This document shows positions 61,502 to 64,000 of a stretch of 64,000 nucleotides of DNA, piece by piece. Under the pieces are notes generated by a model that was not told where the DNA came from, made no database searches, and was given only the letters and a program-made list of their open reading frames with translations. The stretch comes from Desulfobacteraceae bacterium (GTDB taxonomy: Bacteria > Desulfobacterota > Desulfobacteria > Desulfobacterales > Desulfosalsimonadaceae): assembly GCA_014237465.1 (NCBI GenBank), contig JABZFM010000014.1, positions 62,001 through 126,000 on the forward strand, read 5' to 3'. Position 1 is the stretch's first letter; each line of letters starts with the position of its first letter. A program made the translations under genes and the position numbers.

Positions 61502-61534
61502 ATAATGGAATCAACTTTTCAGTTTATCCATTAT
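61502..61534. promoter_or_regulatory. Inverted repeat ATAATGGA / TCCATTAT over a TATAAT box
   Basis: ATAATGGA (61502-61509) and TCCATTAT (61527-61534) match perfectly; the left arm overlaps TATAAT at 61501-61506, about 90 bases before the initiator gene. This position suits an operator at which the initiator or a copy-control protein represses transcription. No good -35 box is seen, and no iterons are evident. Confidence 0.45.
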
Positions 61535-61596
61535 TTAAACCCCACCAAATTACAACTTTAAGTCATTATTCATTTATAACTTTTATTAAATTCTAT

Positions 61597-62748
61597 ATGA
61601 AGCCTGATAATCATCAAAAAACTGCCAATGGTAGATATGATTTTAACTTAGCAGAGTTTCCTATATGTGTATTCTCACGCGTGAATAAGGAAAAACATAA
61701 AAGTTTAGAATATACAGACAGAATTAAGGGTAAAAAACTGAAAAGGAAATGGACGGTGACGTGGGATTCCAAATACGGTCCCCCGACGGCTTCGACAAAC
61801 AATGTACTTTATGAATTAATGCAAATTTGGAAAGAGGACAATTTTGGAAGTCAGAAAATAGTTTTCCATTCAGCGTACAATCTGCTCAAGCGAATGGGCA
61901 AAATTGATAAAAAGAAAAAGCAAGGTAAAGCTCAGAGGCTTCAGCTTTGGAAAGATATAAAAATATTGAGGGGGGTGGTAATAGATGCTCGTAATTCATT
62001 CTGGGATAACGAGAAAAAATTATACGTTCATAAAAATTTTAATTTGTTTGATGAATTTGAAACTTACGAAGATGAATTGGATGGAAAAATGACGAAAAAA
62101 CAACAGCAGAACTTATTTCCCTCTTGGATCAAGGCAAGTGATGTGCTTTATCAAAGTGTTAAATCAAATAGCCTGTTTGATACCCGATACAATAAAGAGT
62201 TTTATTATTCACTAAACCCTATTCAGCAGCGGATATTCTTATATTTACAAAAAGTGTTTAGGTCTCAAAAAAAAAATAGAAGGCCGCTTATGGAATTTGC
62301 ATCACAGATACCAATCCTATCTTCAAGCGAGGACAAAATAAAACAAACAATAAGAAAGCACTGTGATGATCTGATTGATAAAAAGGGATATAAAGAATTA
62401 AAAAGATATTATTTTGAAAAGAGCAAGGATGGATGGACTAATATTTGTTTTGTGAGAAATGGAAAAGAAAGGTTTAAACCAGCGATAAATCCTGCGCATT
62501 TAAGTTCATGTAGAAGTCCAGAAAAAGTAGAAGAATTAACAATGAAAATTTTGAGTGTTTGTGGCGATAAGAAAAGTACCAATTATTATAGAAAAGTTGC
62601 CGCATCAAAAATTCCAGAATCCCTTATTATTTCAGCAATAGAAGACGTAAGGCAGGCAAAACTTGAACATCGGCTAAGAGGCACTGCCGGTGCAATGTTT
62701 ACATATTTGATAAAAAGAACAGCTAAAGTTGAATCAGTATCAATATGA
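61597..62748 (+). CDS. Plasmid-type replication initiator (RepA-like)
   Basis: A 383-residue protein. Its opening FPICVFSRVNKEKHKSLEYT then KWTVTWDSKYGPPTASTNNV and LYELMQIWKEDNF, and the second winged-helix segment YYSLNPIQQRIFLYLQKVF, match a family of replication initiator proteins from plasmids and integrative elements. It binds an origin to start element replication. It lies to the right of copy 5 and suggests that a plasmid-derived integrative element starts here. The start ATG at 61597 has no strong ribosome site. Confidence 0.7.
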   Translation: MKPDNHQKTANGRYDFNLAEFPICVFSRVNKEKHKSLEYTDRIKGKKLKRKWTVTWDSKYGPPTASTNNVLYELMQIWKEDNFGSQKIVFHSAYNLLKRMGKIDKKKKQGKAQRLQLWKDIKILRGVVIDARNSFWDNEKKLYVHKNFNLFDEFETYEDELDGKMTKKQQQNLFPSWIKASDVLYQSVKSNSLFDTRYNKEFYYSLNPIQQRIFLYLQKVFRSQKKNRRPLMEFASQIPILSSSEDKIKQTIRKHCDDLIDKKGYKELKRYYFEKSKDGWTNICFVRNGKERFKPAINPAHLSSCRSPEKVEELTMKILSVCGDKKSTNYYRKVAASKIPESLIISAIEDVRQAKLEHRLRGTAGAMFTYLIKRTAKVESVSI

Positions 62749-63431
62749 TGAGTTGATCCCTTATTCTAATATCGAATGTTTGAATGAGTTTATTGATTAA
62801 TATCATCAGTAATAACAATTTCAGCGAACCTTAGGTAATCCCAACATATTGTGCCTGAATTATTTCCGGAAAAATGAAGAACTGGTGAGGCAATCCGGTC
62901 ACAAAAAAATATAAAATAAGTTTTAAATTGTCCTTAAAGATGGTATAATTATAAGTCTTTTGAGGGGTAAAAACAGCATTATAGAGAGAGCGATGTGACA
63001 ATATATTTTCGGGCAGGTATGGCATATAACCATGGCATATAACCCATTGATCTAACAAAAGGGAGCTTCTGTTTAAATTCGAAAAGACCGCAAGAGCTAG
63101 TAAAATTGACTTTTTATAGTAAAGAGTCGGTATGGTTTGATTTATTAAATTATGAAGTTACAATCAGAGATAGAATCCCGTTAGGAAGAAAATTTATATT
63201 GATTATAAAAACTCAGAGAATTACTCAAATTTTATACTTATGACAAAGTAAAATCAAGCTAAAAAATTGGGTTGAGAGCAGTTTCGCTAATGGAGGTAGC
63301 CGCCATAATGAAAAATGGTACAGAAGCATTGTAGCCGGTATTAAAGGTTCTAATGATACCATAAAATTAAAAATGGGGAGTATGGCCTGCCCTTAATGAC
63401 CTCAAGAAAAATAGAAAGGGGATAAAAATTC
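62749..63431. other. Gap without a recognised gene
   Basis: About 680 A/T-rich bases. A plus-strand stretch near 63078-63242 stays open for over 50 codons (with TFYSKESVWFDLLNYEV) but has no start codon or ribosome site and could be the tail of a broken gene. The minus-strand frame at 62831-63058 has no supporting signals. Confidence 0.4.
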
Positions 63432-64000
63432 ATGGATACCTTTAAGGAACTGACAACCATATTTAAAGATATTACCAGCAAACTGGTAGAAAGCACTGAA
63501 CCAAACACCTTATATAAAGCAGCTGTTCAGATAGCCATGCAACATACGGATGCTCAGGCCTGTTCTCTTTATCTTGAGGCTGCTGAAAAATACGTTGGCG
63601 ACTTGCCTCATACAATTAGCATGGTTGCCGGCGCTGGGTATGAACAACACAGGCTTGGATCAAAGTATGAAAAAGGGCAGGGACTGACCGGCAGCATCTG
63701 GGAGAAAAGCGAAATTGTTAAATTCGACACTCAGGAAGATATTGAAAACCGCAAAGGTTCTTGGGAAGGACAAATAATCGCCAGCACTATTGCCATGGCC
63801 ATTGAAAACCAGCGGTTGACCGAACAGTCTCACAGTATCATTCTGAATGCATTACGTGATGTTTCTGAAATGTCGGTGAGAAAACAGACCGTGTCGTTTC
63901 AAAGTTTTTGCGATCGGATTGTCCAAATTTGCGTTGAAGTGTTTAATGCCCAGGCATGTTCCCTGTACCTTGAACCCTATGAACAAAAAGAAACTGAGTA
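63432..64000 (+). CDS. GAF-domain signalling protein, N-terminal part (runs off window)
   Basis: The frame is open from ATG 63432 to the end of the window, about 189 codons. Two GAF-type segments are seen: residues about 20-130 (AMQHTDAQACSLYLEAAEKY, GYEQHRLGSKYEKGQGLTGS, IASTIAMAIENQRL) and the start of a second (CVEVFNAQACSLYLEP). The first GAF jumps from NRKGSWEGQ straight to IIASTIAMAIEN, leaving out the central strands (about 30-40 residues), so it may carry an in-frame deletion. GAF proteins of this type usually continue into a kinase, cyclase or HD domain. Confidence 0.75.
   Translation, partial: MDTFKELTTIFKDITSKLVESTEPNTLYKAAVQIAMQHTDAQACSLYLEAAEKYVGDLPHTISMVAGAGYEQHRLGSKYEKGQGLTGSIWEKSEIVKFDTQEDIENRKGSWEGQIIASTIAMAIENQRLTEQSHSIILNALRDVSEMSVRKQTVSFQSFCDRIVQICVEVFNAQACSLYLEPYEQKETE

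Noticed and set aside
62831-63058. 75-codon minus-strand frame
   Set aside because: No ribosome site or family pattern in A/T-rich DNA where such frames arise by chance.

Overview
The window reads as chromosomal DNA of an anaerobic, probably sulfate-reducing deltaproteobacterium (Desulfobacterota, Desulfosarcina/Desulfococcus-like). This is an inference from gene content: an acetone carboxylase, a glycyl radical enzyme, a split B12-dependent acyl-CoA mutase with its MeaB chaperone, many acyl-CoA enzymes, and short palindromic repeats of a type common in such genomes. No rRNA gene, complete tRNA gene or CRISPR array was found.

Layout. 1-4.9 kb: the end of a molybdopterin oxidoreductase, a zinc alcohol dehydrogenase, an alpha/alpha-toroid protein with a MerR-TetR fusion regulator, and cobO. 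5-21.2 kb: a long minus-strand acyl-CoA/ketone operon, read 5' to 3' as meaB, mutase large and small subunits, SDR, acyl-CoA ligase, C-terminally truncated SCP2-type thiolase, zinc-ribbon protein, a 280-bp inserted element, hydantoinase/carboxylase subunits A and B, a second SDR, an SCP2 protein, a decayed E1-alpha/ferredoxin remnant, a second nearly identical acyl-CoA ligase and a thiolase tail remnant. Three operator-like palindromes lie upstream of meaB. 22-35.6 kb: mostly housekeeping (two hypothetical proteins, an M48 protease with LemA, serA, SDR, arfB, enoyl-CoA hydratase, a sigma-54 activator, a GspA/GspB pair). 36-41.6 kb: acetone carboxylase acxABC, noticeably more GC-rich than its surroundings, with a TetR gene after it. 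42-48.6 kb: a GntR regulator, a 1018-residue glycyl radical enzyme with an SCP2-like N-terminal domain, and a MaoC-type hotdog protein, followed by a relic of a second acetone carboxylase beta-subunit gene.

49-61.3 kb is a mosaic of small genomic islets. Five copies of a 21-26 bp sequence matching the 3' end of a tmRNA (ssrA) gene punctuate it. Between them sit toxin-antitoxin pairs, a TOTE-type primase-helicase-PLD protein, two AAA_14/DUF4143 ATPases and an amidohydrolase, but only a truncated integrase. 61.3-64 kb has a plasmid-type replication initiator gene and the start of a GAF-domain protein.

How the genes may work together: AcxABC would make acetoacetate from acetone, CO2 and ATP, and the acyl-CoA ligases, SDRs and thiolase could process it or a related oxo-acid as CoA thioesters. 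The second HyuA/HyuB pair, with its own small zinc-ribbon partner and the B12 mutase, suggests a parallel route for another ketone or branched carboxyl-acyl-CoA. The thiolase of this operon is split by rearrangement: one copy lacks its C-terminus, and the other survives only as its C-terminus.
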